The position numbers were made by a program, and so were the translations under genes. Positions 24,871 to 38,479 of a stretch of DNA of 64,000 nt are shown piece by piece. Below the pieces are notes generated by a model that did no database searches, was not told where the DNA came from, and saw only the letters and a program-made list of their open reading frames with translations. The stretch covers positions 170,055,053 to 170,119,052 of the forward strand of contig CM048552.1 in the NCBI GenBank assembly GCA_026413225.1, in the 5' to 3' direction. The stretch is from Otis tarda. Its lineage: Eukaryota > Chordata > Aves > Otidiformes > Otididae. Within the stretch, counting starts at the first letter, position 1. Each line of letters opens with the position of its first letter.

Positions 24871-27800
24871 AAGACAGTATTTGGGTCTTGTGTTTTGCTC
24901 CTATATCTCCAACCATTTCCACTTCTTATAGGTAATTGCAGGTAATGTTTTTCTTTGTGAAGACTTCAATCCTCATACCAAATAAATTCAATGGCAATTT
25001 TGTCTTCATTTCCTGAATGTCATTGCTTAAATCTTATGTTTTATGCTTCATTAAAGAAACATGTTCTGAACAACATATTCTTGAACTCAGAATGCAGAAT
25101 TGTGATGTTGGTATAATCCACATGCGCTTTGCAAAGGCATAACAAGACACTCACTGCTCCCAAAAGGTTAGAGTTTAAGTCAGGCAAATACAATAGGAAG
25201 AAAAGATTAGGTTCAAGCAAAGGAGAGGAGAACACCTGAGAGCAAATCCATGCTCAGCTGTACAGTTGACTTGTGGGCTTTATGAAAGGATCTAAAGGAG
25301 TTGGAGGATATAGTTCAGTACGTAGGAAAAAAATATATATTATTGCAAGCTGTAGGAAAAGGTACACATTAGAAGGCAAAAGAAAGAAACAAAGGTGTCT
25401 TCCCAAGGTAAGCAGCAACAATTCTTACACTTCATGATATATGGATATTTTTTTTGAGCGTGACGTCCTCATCAACATTTCACCTTAATTTTGAAGTTGA
25501 TGAAAAACACATAGCCTCAGATGTTTTGATGTCATTTAAGTGAATGTAATTGTCACAACAAAAATTTGATGGATTCCTTGAAAAGAAAATGGTCCTGTGC
25601 CTCTCAGCTTCATGGCCATTATAATTGGCTCTGCACTCTTTTAACAAAGTAAGACTAAAACTTCTAGCACTAAAGACAGAGTTAGCAAATTCACCTGCAA
25701 TTCTCCAAAAACTTTTTCTGCCCTTGCTGCACCTGGTTATTAACTTTATAGGCTGTAGACCTGATCCTGTTTACATCAGAACTATCTTTTCACTTTTCTT
25801 TCCATATTTCCTGCAGCTAGGAGCATAATTAAAGCAAAAGGATGATTTAATTTGCTGAAAATTAGCTAAGTAAAAGTCAGGGCTCCCACTTCAACTGTTC
25901 TCCAAGGCTCACTCTCTGATCAGCAGAGGGAGAGGCATAACCAGAGTGTGATTCATCCTGTCCCAGGATGGATATTGAAGGTAAGTAGATAGGTTGGTGT
26001 TTTCCATCTCTGCTGACTGTGAAGGAAGGCTTGATGGTAACTTTAAACTACACACTTGATTTCAAGTTGCTTCTGAAAGATCAGGTTATGATATCCCCTG
26101 GGAACATAGCTTTTCAGTGTGTGAAAAGGGATTTAAGAGAAGGAATCAGAATGTAGGGGTCTGAACATGGTACTGAGTACAATGTGTTTCTCACTGCTGT
26201 TCCTGCTGCCGTTCAGTCTGGTACCACACTTCCAAAGGGATTTGTTTAAATAGCTTTCTACATTTCCAATATCCGAAGTGAGTGCTGTACTAACTACCTT
26301 ACAGTGAGGCTATGGCGCGTAGTTAAAATTAGCAATATAATTTGACACGATTTAACAGACTCTCTGCTCAGCAGCACATTGCTGTTGTTGGCCACATCAC
26401 TAATTTTTCAGAACAAGCCCCTTGAAGTGGCAGTCTTACAAACTCATAGAGCAAGATTCAGGATTCCATTCTTGCTTGTGTTAATTGGAAATCAAGTAAA
26501 AAATGTAGGGGAAAAGTGAGTGCTCAGTCTTTTCAATACTTGGGATTAAATAAATCAAGTACAGAACAGTAAGATCTTCTGATTACTCAGAAGTTCACAG
26601 CTAAAAGAACTTGTAGTAGCAAAATTCCTGTCTGTTCATTCTGTTCAAGACAACTGTGTGAAAAGTACTTAGACTCCTCTACAACCTGGGACACTAACTT
26701 TTATAGTTAAAACCCATTGGGGGCCACATTTGCAGTTGCCTGCATTATGGGGCTGGAGTTATGCTGTGACATGTCGTGTCCCTGGGTGCTCCTCCAGATG
26801 CCCCAAGAGGAACAAATCTTCTTGGCCCCTGTGTACCCCAGCAGCCTCTGGTCCAGGCAGCAGGAGCACAGGACAACCCAAGGAGCATGCCTGGTGGGTA
26901 GGCACTGTCACAACCACTGCCTGGCAAAGAAGTTTGATGGAGAGGCCATGATTTTTGCCTCTGGGTTCATGTCAACCTTGAGAGATCCTTTCCGACTGCT
27001 CTCCAGGATTACCAGATCTCCTCCTTATGAGAGTAGCAATCACAATATCTAACCGGTGCTCCTAGAAAGGATCATTTCTTTGACTAGAAGTAGCAAAAGG
27101 AACTCTACTTAACACATTCAGTTGATATGGGTCATGATACGACCCACCCTGAAGTAGATGCCCATATCTGGTTGAATAAATTCCTCCCACAAAATGCCTA
27201 TTTCTCTCATTAATTCTGAAGGGAGCCTGTGGCAACCAGCACAGTGGCAGATGCCAACCCTGTAGATAGGTCAGACCAATCCTCTAGTTGTATTCTACCA
27301 AAAAATGATGTGTTACGTATTGCTTCTGTATTTTCATTGTACAGACAAAACACAGCCATCCTGGATGGTCTGCAATCTGAAGCAGACACTGCTCTCTCAG
27401 ATTTAAAAGTCACAGTAATTATGATGCCTCCGTTAAACACATAGAGTAGGTGACCTACACAGGACTCAAAGTGAATATAAATGTAATCATTAATTGCTAG
27501 ATAGGCTTTTCCTGTAGATACATCTTTCTTGTCTAAAAGAAATAGAATTGTGAGAAAAATATAATGCTAAAGACAAAATAAAAAATCACAGTCATCTGCT
27601 ATCTGTTACAAACTGATTGGGACTACACTACCTTTTAAAATAAAATAATTTATGCCTAATTTTGAATGAATAAAAATATTGCTAAAACCCCAGGAAAATT
27701 GTGCACACCATAAATCAATATAGACTGTTATTTGCATTTAATTTCCATCCAAGCTTATGCTTTGAAGGACAATTCCTTAGGTTTATTTTAATGTAATAAA

Positions 27801-28646
27801 ATTAGATGCAGATTATCACCTGAATATGAAATAAAACAGGAGGTTTCACTTTTTTAATGAAGACAATATTTAAAATACCAAAACAATATCTCACAGATGT
27901 GGAGACATTTGTATTGACAGTGGAAAATTGTCATACAGTTAAACTCTGGCTCTGGTACATAATTTCTGCAATTAAATATACATTTAGACACTTGGCTGAA
28001 AGCAGGGTGCAGCTCCATCCTTTTTATTTCTAGGTAAGTGTAAGTGAGTTGGTTTTTTTTTTATGTTTGCTTGGTTTTTTGGTTTTTTTTTTAGGAATCT
28101 TCCTGATAAAAATTTGAAGAATAATTACTCATATTGAAATATATTTTTTTTTCTCTCACATACATGCCATTATATTGGTGTTTCATGGTAATGCAAGAGG
28201 TTCTTCCTGCAAATAACCCCAAAGTCTTTTTAGTCCTCTGCATAGTGACAAACACTCTTCTACTAAATCGTTCAACTAGAACTGTGTAAATCTGGTTTAC
28301 CATTCAAACTTTGTTACAGACCTTCACAACAATCTGGGACAACTCATTTGATAAGATGAGTTTAGATCTAACCTAAAGAGCTGTTGAGGACCAAAAACTC
28401 AGGATGAAGCTGATGTGAATGGAAGATAGTCAGTACCTCAGAAATGCAGATGCTTAATCTCTTTAACTCCAGTTGCGCATTTTTTTTTAAGACGTTAATA
28501 CTTCCCAGTTTTATAGTTTTCTGGAAAATGTTTGGGTTTTTTTTTTGTTTATGTAGTACCTGGATATTATGGTGATGCATAATATTGATGAACCAAATGA
28601 ACACCTAAATATATTCTTATTCTGTAATTGCTAGTTAATTTACCTC
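24871..28646. other. Unique non-coding sequence, no gene seen
   Basis: Single-copy DNA. The frame at 26,717-27,052 (111 codons) lies in a locally GC-richer patch and is overlapped by frames on both strands. It has no recognisable domain, so I treat it as chance. Confidence 0.5.
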
Positions 28647-28664
28647 GTGTGTGTGTGTGTGTGT
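28647..28664. repeat. (GT)n microsatellite
   Basis: Nine uninterrupted GT units. Confidence 0.9.
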
Positions 28665-30089
28665 ATTTATCTTTCTATAAGGTGTAATAGTGGTACCAGC
28701 TATCAGGGACAATTGAATATGGGCACTCTGGAATTCTCCCTTCTTGTAGCAAAAAACAGTGACAACTTCTGCTAGCCTGTTCCTCCTTTGCCAATTGTGT
28801 GGAAGATTATATACCTGATTAAATTGCTATAGTCAATGGAAATCATTGTAATATATTTGTAGTAAAATTATTCCTGACTGTAAAAAAGGTTAAAATTCAC
28901 TTAAAATACTTGAAAATACTGTAGGTTTTTAATTCCAGATAGAACTTCACTTGCAATTGAGTCATATTCTAACAAGTAAACCTAAATGTGTATTTTTTTT
29001 AAATGCAGTTCCTATTTGGTAGATGTGTATTTATGTTATTATATACCTTACTCCTACAAAGAGTAACTCCTCTGAATGTTAATGGATAAAAGTTCTTTCT
29101 ACTGTGCAGAACTTACATCAAACAGACTATCATGGTTTAATTTGCACCATTATGATATATCAGGTCAGTGCTGTGTTACATACGTGTGTGTGTGTTTACA
29201 TAGTGAAAGTAATCATTATGTTGGATATATTGAATTTTCTTATGTTTATATATATATATATATGTATTTATATACACTTAAAATGCCTAAAATTCTAGGA
29301 AAAATAAAAGAGGAAACATTAATCTTTCATCTTTTTTTTTCATTTTCATTTATGCAGATGTTGTGTTACAGAATGGGAAGAAAATGGGAGGAAGTGGATG
29401 AAAGTACCATCTTCTGGTTTTCCCTTCATGTAACCTAAAATTGTTCAGATGAAATTTTTTTTTCTATTATTTTTTAAAGGAAAAAGAAAGGACTCACTCC
29501 CGGGATTTGACTTTGTATGCCAAGCTCATGCCTTGAAATAGAATTTTAAAAATAGAAACTCTTGTATATATTGTAGAATAAATGGTACTGCTTTAATAAG
29601 AGCACTTGGAATGCAAATGAATCCTGGAACCAGTGTGTGAAAATGTACCCAAAATGAAAGAGAAAAGAAGAAAGCAATATAGAAAATGATTTATTTACTA
29701 CCCCTCAACTCCTAATTATAATTATTTTTGCACTGTGACGTCTTCTGCAGCCTTTTTGTTTCACAGTAGCATCACTAAAGTGATGAAAGGACTATTAAAT
29801 AAATGTGCAATATCATCCTTTTTTTTCAAGATTAGAGGTGTTAGCCTTGGAGTCTTGGTAAATTCCATTCTGCCCTACTAACATTTCTTAGGCAGCTTCA
29901 AAGAATAAAGTGCCTTTAATAACACAATCAAAAATTATCTCCTGACTGCTCAGAAGACCTGCTGCTGCAAAATCTACCAACACACTGGAGTGTGATCCTA
30001 GCGCTTTCAGGACTGCAGTATTTCCATTGCAGCAGGGTCTCTGCATGATAGGGGTAGTCAGGGACCAGAGCTCTCTTGTGCATGTTTGT
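28665..30089. other. Unique AT-rich non-coding sequence
   Basis: No gene recognised. It includes a (TA)n run at 29,247-29,263 and an exact ATGCAAAT octamer at 29,611-29,618. The 120-codon frame at 29,076-29,438 runs through the TA repeat and is spurious. Confidence 0.5.
29247..29263. repeat. (TA)n microsatellite
   Basis: A short uninterrupted TA run inside AT-rich sequence. Confidence 0.85.
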
Positions 30090-30270
30090 GATAGAATAAT
30101 AGAACCATAGAATCGTTAGAGCTGGAAGGGACCTTTAAAGGTCATGTAGTCCAACCCCCCTGCAAGGCGCAGGGTCATCTCCAACTAGATCAGGTTGCTC
30201 AGAGCCCTGTCCAACCTGGCCTTGAATGTTTCCAGAGATTGGGCATCTACTACCTCTCTGGGCAACCTGA
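30090..30270 (-). mobile_element. CR1 LINE 3' end, minus strand
   Basis: Reverse complement of the CR1 3' end. It starts at the terminal repeats (AGAATAATAGAACCATAGAATC), continues with GGAAGGGACCTTTAAAGGTC and the 'ccaactagatcaggttgctcagagccc' segment, and stops after 'ctctctgggcaacct'. Severely 5'-truncated, with under 200 bp left. Confidence 0.95.
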
Positions 30271-32670
30271 TAGAAGCATCTTGTACCTCAGCGTTGTTGC
30301 AGCCTGTACTTGATGTTCAGAATGGAATTCATCTTGCTAGCACCAGCATAAAAAAATGGATTTCATGAAGTAATTTCCAGAGATGTCTGCTTCCTTTTGT
30401 GGACTGTAAAAGAAGCCTGGAGTGGTGAGCTTACACAGGTGGTCTACCTTGTAAAGATGCCTAATTTAGGGTAGATAAATCCAGTCAAAGGGCACGTTCT
30501 TCTAGGACTGTACAAACACAAAACAGAAGGATAGTCTTGTGCTCCAAACTCCAAGTCCCCTTCTGTTGATGCTAGAGGATCTTTCCTCATAACCACCTCA
30601 CCACTTGCATCATTCTGGGCTTGTCTGTCTGAGTTCCAGATGTCCTGAAGTAGTGTCCAAACTACTTTCTCTGCTATGGGAATGAAGTACCTAAAATATA
30701 ATGGTAATGATTTCTCTAAATGGCTACACTCCTTGACCTCAGTGCAAAAGGTGAGACTGCTGACTTTTCTGCTTGCTTGAATACTTTCAACTTTACAGCT
30801 ATTATTAAAAGCAAAATAAGCAAAAAGCCCACAGTCTATTTTCTTACACAGTAGTATGAGCTGGTGTCCCTTTTTTCTGCATTGCTTTGCAAAAATTAAT
30901 AACCTAATGAATGTCTAATACTAATGAACATGTGAGAACCAAACATGAACATTCTAGAATAGATTGAATGATTCCTAACACCCTAAAATACATCTTAATT
31001 TATCATTATGACAATATTACTGCTACTTTAAGTTATGAGAGGCATTAAAGACAATATATAAGGAGCTCTGTGACATATGAGTATGCACAAGAATTACATC
31101 TATAAGGTCTTCAATTTTCAGTGGACTTCATGGAAATGGTCATACACACTATTTCTCCAAACTATGAACAATTGTGATAGCAACCTAGAAAATATCTTGG
31201 CATCTGAAGACCACTACAGGTAGATTTTGGGATTTCTCTGTGCTCTTTTAACACTATCTCCTCCCACAAAAAAATAAATACCAGATTACCAGCCTATAAA
31301 AAAAAAACTCTTAAAGCTTCTGAATGTATTAGGAATAATTTTTTTCTAAATGTGACTAGTGTACATGAGAGAACAAGAGGAAAAGTCATTAAATTGTGGT
31401 TCATCATGAAAACATAGTTTTCATAGCGGTTTTTAGAAGATCATACCATCAGCAAAGTCTTCGGTATCGAGCTTTTACCATCTCTTAGAAAACCACCATT
31501 GCATCGCTAAGTCAGTGTAGCTCATTTAATTAGTACCGAAACCAGCAGCAACTAGGTCAGCTGAGGAGATGTATTCCCCTGGCAGCTGAGCACTGGAATA
31601 CCCTATGCATTGCTGCAGAAGTGCTAAACAGAACTGTAAGGCAAATTACTTCTCATCACATGATTTTTTTTAAATATCAATTTTTTTTCCCTTCTCATTG
31701 CCAGGACAATTCTGATTTTCTGAAATTATATTGCTATTTCTTTTTCACTATGTTGGAGAATCTGTAACCTACTGCTTGTTTTTCCAGTTGTCTGAGAAGA
31801 GCAAGACCTGGGTTCAAGTCTGTTCTTCATATAAAGAAGAGCAGAGATAAGAACTTATATCCCATAGAAGCATTTTATTTCAATGGGTCATCTCTCCTAG
31901 GGGAGATCTCTAAGTGAGTATATAGTTACCAGGCAAGCGATGAGACTAAAAATACAACAAGTTAGGAGACTGATGTTAAACTCCTGACTTCAAATCCCTT
32001 AATTTTTCTATATCCCAGATAAATGCTGGAACCAAGAATACTAGTGCAAGGCTATAAACGGATTTACTGTAGTCATTGCCACAGCCAGGTGGTGCACAGC
32101 TTAGGAAGTCACATGTAACCAATGGAGATAGACTGGCACCTCTAGGACACCTAACTTAGATGGTTGGGAAAAGTCACAATCTGGAAGTACCAAACTTTTT
32201 TTCCTTTATTATAGAAGGAGACTGACTGAGATCAGGTGCCTAACTTCGGCTGACAAAATCTGGGTGGGGTGAATATCACCCATAGGTAGTAAATGTGCAG
32301 GTCTTCTGCTGAAACCTGATTAGCACGTTATATGTACTGGATAAAGTACTACAGAAAACAACAATATTTATGTCTGAAGAATTAAAAAATAAGTATTGGC
32401 TGAGATTCAGCAATAGGCACTGCAAAAACTAAAATAGCCAAGTAAGGTGACCGTCAGTTTATCAGCCATTCTTTTGGCAGGAGGAAAGCTGAAAATCTCA
32501 TATAAATAATTTGTGAAAATGTGCAATTCATATGTGGTGATTTTGTTTTCTGTTGATCCATGTGGTGCTGATTTTAAGAATTCAACCCAAGTGAGGTAGT
32601 CAGTTCTTAAAGATGTTTATTTTAAAAAAAAACAAAAACAAAAACCAAAAAACCTCAAACCTTGCATAAC
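30271..32670. other. Unique non-coding sequence, no gene seen
   Basis: AT-rich single-copy DNA. A stretch at about 32,130-32,290 (CACCTAACTTAGATGG … GATCAGGTGCCTAACTTCGGC) hints at a very old interspersed repeat but is too diverged to name. Confidence 0.45.
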
Positions 32671-32877
32671 TTTTGTAAAGGTGGCAAGACACTGGAACAG
32701 GTTGTCCAAAGAAGTTGTAGGTGCCCCATATTTGGAAGTGTTTAAGATCAGGTCAGGTCAGGCAGGGCTTTGAGCAACCTGATCTAGTGAAAGTTGTCCT
32801 TGCCCATGGCGGGGGAGGGTGGACTAAATGATCTTTAAAGGTCTGTTCCAACCCAATCCATCCTATGATTCTATGAC
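32671..32877 (+). mobile_element. CR1 LINE 3' end, plus strand
   Basis: A short CR1 3' end from 'ggcaagacactggaacaggttgtcc' to 'ccatcctatgattctatgac'. The RT C-terminal frame is broken. It includes a local GGTCA triplication near 32,750 (CAGGTCAGGTCAGGCAG). An A-rich stretch (about 32,620-32,655) lies just upstream. Confidence 0.95.
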
Positions 32878-34399
32878 CTTTCAAAAATCAGCAATAGAAT
32901 TTGACTGCTGTCTTTTTACAACAGTGAGTGCTAATCATTTATTATATGTTATGATATTATTTGGCTCATTTAACTTCTTATGAAGGTTAAATTGTCAAAG
33001 TACTCACAATGAACTTGAGTACCATCCACCTTAGTTTTTAACAGATTAAGAAACTGAGGCACAGAAGAATAAAATACTTGTCCATGAGAACAAACATCAG
33101 ATTAATGACAGAAGATTGTGATCTACTAATTGGTGGTCTAATGATGCTGTCACTCAATACAGGAATATTCTGTTGTTTTATTTTTTTCCATTTACTCACT
33201 GATCATTGCTATTCCCATACGAAGCAACAGCCTGGAAAACAGCTTCTGAGACTTTTTCCTAGGTGCTTCGTTGCCTTAGTCCCCTGTTATGTCCTGCGTA
33301 AGCACCTATTTCATCAGTGCAAACCTTACTTTAAGCGAAAAATAATGTTTGCTGGTTTCAAAGCTTTTTTTCTTATGTGTGTGGTTTTGTTTTTCTTTTT
33401 GCCTAATTTCTTTTTTGTGAGAGTGGCAAAGGGACAGCTATTACTCTGGGGACGATCCCTTTCTTGTCACCCTCAGTCAAGCCTTTTTTTCCTTTTTTAT
33501 CCATACAGGGCTCACAATGCCTTTTTAGTATTTGTTCACAGAGTTCAGTGTTCCTAGTGGGACATGGTGTGTAGTTTAAATATGTTTTTCTCCTGATATT
33601 TTAAATGACATCCAATTGACCTCATAAATGTGTTATGAGACCAAACAAACTCCACACTCGAACAAAAAACTGTCAACTACTTCTACCTTGCTTGTCCCCA
33701 GGCTGCTCTGGCATGATGCCATAAAGCGTCAGTATTGATATTTTGTGGCATTCAAATTGTTAAGTACCTAGACTAAGCAATAGGAGCAGAAGTAGTAATA
33801 CAATCTGGCTGTGTCACTGATAATTACCCCAATATAAACTAAATTTATAGCACATGGTACCTTCGATATGAATTGGCAGCAGGCATCAAAACCTTTTCCT
33901 GACATTATCATGTAAAGCTAGGAGGCATACAGCTAGCATTTTGTGTAAGGTGTTTTTATAGGGAAGCATAAGACATTCAGAAAAAACTTCTGCATAGTTT
34001 TATCATAGCCTTCATCTAGACTTGTTTATTGTCAATAGTGACTTTTATCGCAGCAAAAATTTTTTTCTTGTAATGTTTTATAATTTTAACTGAATAAACT
34101 CATAAATGCATTCAAAGTGTCAGGGAACATCACTACACTGAGCAGTATAAGCTAACACAATAATTCAGCTTAAAAATATGCCTCTAGTTTTTCAGATTGA
34201 AAGCAATTTCTTTCTAATATGGAAAACAGAACCTATCTGAAGGGAGCCTTTTATGCTATACTTTTACGTTAAAACTTATTAAGTGTCTAGGGAAATGTGT
34301 TCCTGAAATCCCGTCATGATCCATGTGTCATTGAAGACAAAGATCCGATGTGCTATGGAAATTTCTTGATGCATATTATGAGCTGTTGTTTGCCATAGT
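32878..34399. other. Unique non-coding sequence; longest chance frame of the window
   Basis: Contains a 159-codon frame on the plus strand (33,078-33,557) that is rich in F, L and C because of T runs. It shows no recognised domain and no codon-use pattern I can support, and it lies in otherwise non-coding sequence. I do not call it a gene. Confidence 0.5.
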
Positions 34400-35060
34400 G
34401 TCTGGATAATCCTGCCTCATTTATTGGAGGGCCATTTCAGCTGCACTGTCAACAGCCTGGGATGATCGGGTCACCTTTCCCTAGAAAATTATGTAAAAGC
34501 TGTCAAATGGGCAGGATTATAGGCACATTAAAGGTGCTTTAAGATTTCATGCCTATAAATATTAGCAAAGAAGATTTAAAGGCAAATTTGTCATCGGTAC
34601 ATGTCCACATTTCTACAACCTTGTTTTACAGCACTGCAATGTTATCACCTACATTTTATCATGTAACTGCGAAGTGTTTTGGTGGGGAGCAGCTGCCGGC
34701 AGCCTTATCCATGTACCAGGAATTAAGCATTATTTTAAAACAACAACAACAAAAAAAGAGGGTAGCTGCCTCCTATTTATCATCCTTTGGAAACGAGTTC
34801 TCAATGCTTTTATTTCCTGGCAAAACAATTCAAGTAGATCAACACAAACATTTTGTATTTGGAGGGTCAGCTTATTAAAAGCCATTATATATTTAATAAA
34901 GACTTTTTCATTATGGTACCAATTATTAATATCTTCACATAGAGTAATAATGCAGCAGATCACTTTGCACACTATTTACTTTTAAGTTGTGAACATTTTA
35001 TTATTGTGTTTTGGAATGACTGCTCTTATTTATTGTACATTATGAATGCCATGGGCATCT
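34400..35060. promoter_or_regulatory. Candidate conserved non-coding element
   Basis: Long repeat-free block with dense enhancer-type motifs. These include homeodomain cores (AATTATTAATATC near 34,920), MEF2-like AT cores (CTATAAATATTAG near 34,552, CTATTTAC near 34,974) and a central CAGCTGCCGGCAGCC near 34,689. Overlapping frames of about 100 codons on both strands share no family. Conservation is inferred. Confidence 0.35.
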
Positions 35061-36587
35061 CCAACATAAATAGATATTGGCAGCCCCCAAGCATTTCTTC
35101 AGAGCTCTCTGATATTTTTGACAGATGAGTGTAGCATTTCAGTAATATTTTTGTGCTGGTAGATTTCTAGCCAATCTCTAAGTTAAACAGACCTAATGAT
35201 CTCTGAGGAGGAAGCAAACCATCTCCTCCCACAATCTTTCAGGGAAAGAAAGATCTCAAACCCCTACCAAGGAGTAGAGTAAATTGTGAGCAAAGCTATG
35301 TCAATTGTAAATGTCTGCTCTGGGACTTCATCCAAACTCCACAGACGTCAGTAGAAAGTTTCCCATTTCAATAAGCTTTGAAACTGGCTGTTGTTAAGCC
35401 AACGTGCATCTCTCCTCTCTCTCTATCACAAACGACCAGGTCAGAGGGCAGCATGAGATGGAAACCTACGTGTAAGCTGTAACCGGTACATCAGTCAGCA
35501 GAGCAGACCTCCAATGAATTTGCTCTTGCAATGTGAGTAACAGAGGGAAAATGCTTGAAGAATCCTGAATGCAATTAGGCACAACATGGTTGTTCTCTCC
35601 AAGCTTCATTAGGCTTTGCTCTTGGTTTTCACATTCCCTGTTGGCTTGGATAAATGGCCAATCTCCAGTTAGCTTCAGTGGGAGGAAAAGTGGTGTAGAG
35701 AGAGAGGATTTGTCTGCAAAACAGGGAAGAAAGAGATGCGTTGCCTGAGCTGAGGTCTGGCTGGGGGAATAGGGAAGGGAGGAGGAGAAGAGGGTAAACA
35801 GTGTCCTCAGTGCACCGGGGAGAAGGCAAATATAGCAACTACCTACCAAGAGACAGCAGAAGAACCTGCTAATTTCATATGGATGCAAATACTTCTTGCA
35901 TCAGTCTTTAGGGTCCCCTGCAAGATAAGTTGGGGAGCTGGTTGAAAACCCCCATGGGTTTGCAGTGAGGGAATTGGTGCCTATGCCACAATAGCACTAG
36001 GACTCAAAGAAGAAATTAAGTGGAAACTTTCCTTGGAGGTGGGCAAGTAGGAACCGAAGCAGCATGGCTGATACTTCAGCTGAGCATTTTTCTTTGTTCA
36101 CTGTGCTCAGAGTCAGAAAGTGTGAGTGCAGGACACTGGATGCAGGAATACTAGCAGGCCTGGAGTAGATCAAGAAAATACTTTTCACACAAAGAAAAAA
36201 TGAAGCTTAAATGGAGAAGTTAATGGGGCCTTTTGTGCCCTTTCCCTGTGTGGGCTGGAAAAGGCAGAAATGTACCAAGTAGCCCCATGGCAGCTAAGAA
36301 GGCAATGGCACAAAAAAACTGGGGGGAAACTAGCAAAAATCTGCTTGGATAGTAAAATGTTACAGCTTCATTACCTAGGACTCAGCTTGACTGAAAAATA
36401 GACAAGGAACAGAGATCAGCGAGAGATCTTTTCTTACATATGGCAAGTCATACGGCAAGATGTACATCCCCATAGGCGAAAGTCTGTTTGTGTGAACTGA
36501 CAATCAAGCAAAAGATGGATTTTGCAAGAAATATTACTGGAGAAGTGCAAAGAAACAGACACAAATCTCAATAAAGAGAAATCCACT
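35061..36587. other. Unique non-coding sequence with a possible foldback repeat
   Basis: No gene recognised. The segment 35,319-35,388 (…CTCCACAGACGTCAGTAGAAAG…, …CAATAAGCTTTG…) resembles the centre of old amniote foldback repeats built around 'ATTGAAGTCAATGG', but is diverged. Confidence 0.4.
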
Positions 36588-36637
36588 CTTTGATTTGATA
36601 ACGCAGTTATCAAAGAGATATAATCAAAGAATCAAAG
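36588..36637. promoter_or_regulatory. Cluster of four TCF/LEF-type cores with hairpin
   Basis: Within 50 bp there are four exact ATCAAAG/CTTTGAT cores, at 36,588-36,594 (minus orientation), 36,609-36,615, 36,623-36,629 and 36,631-36,637. An inverted repeat TTTGATAAC/GTTATCAAA with a 3-base loop (36,594-36,614) overlaps two of them. Known: this core is the TCF/LEF binding consensus of Wnt response elements. A Wnt-responsive function here is inferred. Confidence 0.35.
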
Positions 36638-38479
36638 ATAATGCAATTGTTAAAATTTAGGGGCTTGCTGACAATAGAGCCTTGAATCAGCTGCCTATAC
36701 AGTTATCTAGTACATTTAAGACATCCCTAGGTATTGGATAAATCCTTGTAGAGTTTGAGATATGGCACGAAAAGTCCTTTGCCTTTCTGGAGCAGCAGAA
36801 ACAATGCCACAGAACATCTCAGATGGTAAGAGACATCTCTGGTTACACATATGAATTGATGTCTGGGAGAAGAAAATGATCCAGCTAAGCTCTCTGTCGA
36901 GTCTGAGCACTAAAACCAAAAGAAGTGGGATGCCAGTGCAGCTGTGACTAAGGCTTCAGGCAGACCTGGTAAGCTGAGGCACCTTGTGTGCATGCAGTGG
37001 AGGTAAAAAATTTTCCATCAAGAGTCCATGTTACAAAGCCATGTCCTGGTGCTTAAAGGGGTGTTGTTAATCCTTTCTCTGTTAGGTATTGGGTAATTGT
37101 GACCTGGGGGTTACTCTTTTCTTAATGCCAGTCTTTCTAGTAGATAACTTAGACTACTTTTATTTCCAGGAAGGGTAGATTTAAGAGTATATACAACTCA
37201 ATACATACAACTCAACGGCCAGTTGGGAGACCCGCCAATGAAAGAAACAGGGAGCCCTTGCTCCTCACTCTCATCCTTCAACTGCCTTGTGCGGTTTAGA
37301 GACAGAGCAGATACCTCCTCCTATTCCCAATAAACTGGCAGGATTTCAGGCATTGACTAAGACAGCAGCAGATACAGCAGACTCCTCATTCCTGGCTAGA
37401 ACTTATTTATTATTAAAGACAAATTCAGTGATAGGAGATGGGTCTTGGATGTTGGACAATCCATTAACCAATTCAATAGGATTCCCCTGAAAGGAGGTTT
37501 GTACACCAGAAGCTGATTCCAGTGCACTTTGTGTAAGAAGTTATGGGGAAAGGGAGAAAGAAGTTGAAAGGCAGTGGTGTGCGTGGGATGTTTGTACAAG
37601 TGGCAAGGGAGGTGTGTTTTCAGACCAAGATGTGAGCAAGACCTGAAGACTCATGAGCTGCTGAGAGGCTGGATGTGTTCAGGGATGGGAAGGGCTCTTA
37701 CACACTCCTAAAACCAAGCAGCAATCTATGGGATGTGTAAAGGCGTCCAGTGGAGAGGGCTCCACATGCTTGTGTAGATTTCTGGCTAATGTGAGAATGA
37801 TTATCTATCTGTGAACCTGGACAGGGCAGCACAGCTAATTGCTGGTGCTTCCTGGCAGCAGGTAACCAGTGCCTGTGTTTGTTCCCCAGAGCATCTGCTT
37901 CCTTGATAAACCTGAGTTAGAAGCAAATCAAAGACCAGTCGCTTGCTAAAGAGGCAAAAGAAAAGAGGTTCTTGCAGCAAATAGGCAGCAGCACCCTCTT
38001 TGCAGCCTCTGAATCCTCCTCACAGGGGAGGGCAGTGGGGTCCCAGCTATGAGTGACAGCTCTCCCCAAATATGTAGAAACAAGCGAAGAAGAAATGCTG
38101 ACCCGCACTGCGTATATTATTGCTGAATGATTCCCAGGTGAGTTCAGTTAATAAAGTCACAGACAAATTAAACCACCTCCCTCACATCTTGTCATTATTT
38201 CTGTATGTCTGGAACAACGAAGACCAAGACTTTTTTTTAGATTCAAATACAGCAAATGGAGTTTAGTATACAGAAAAGCTGTAGGTCTGGATCTAAAAAG
38301 TATTTTTACAACAAAGCTAACTTAAAATATATATGTGTTTATTTTATTTGACAAGTACTTTTCTCATTATAGACATGGATGGTAATGTAGTCCTTCATAA
38401 ATCAACTTCTTCATTTTTATTCCAGGCTGATTATTCTAACATTCCATATTTTATCAATATTTTTTTAGGGACCATCCTA
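36638..38479. other. Unique non-coding sequence, no gene seen
   Basis: Single-copy DNA with several short overlapping frames. Nothing is recognised up to the L1 relic. Confidence 0.5.

Noticed and set aside
26717..27052. 111-codon frame in a GC-richer patch
   Set aside because: Overlapped by frames on both strands, no known domain, no splice or promoter context.
33078..33557. 159-codon open frame, the longest in the window
   Set aside because: Rich in F, L and C from T runs, no domain recognised, no supporting context; a chance frame in AT-rich DNA.
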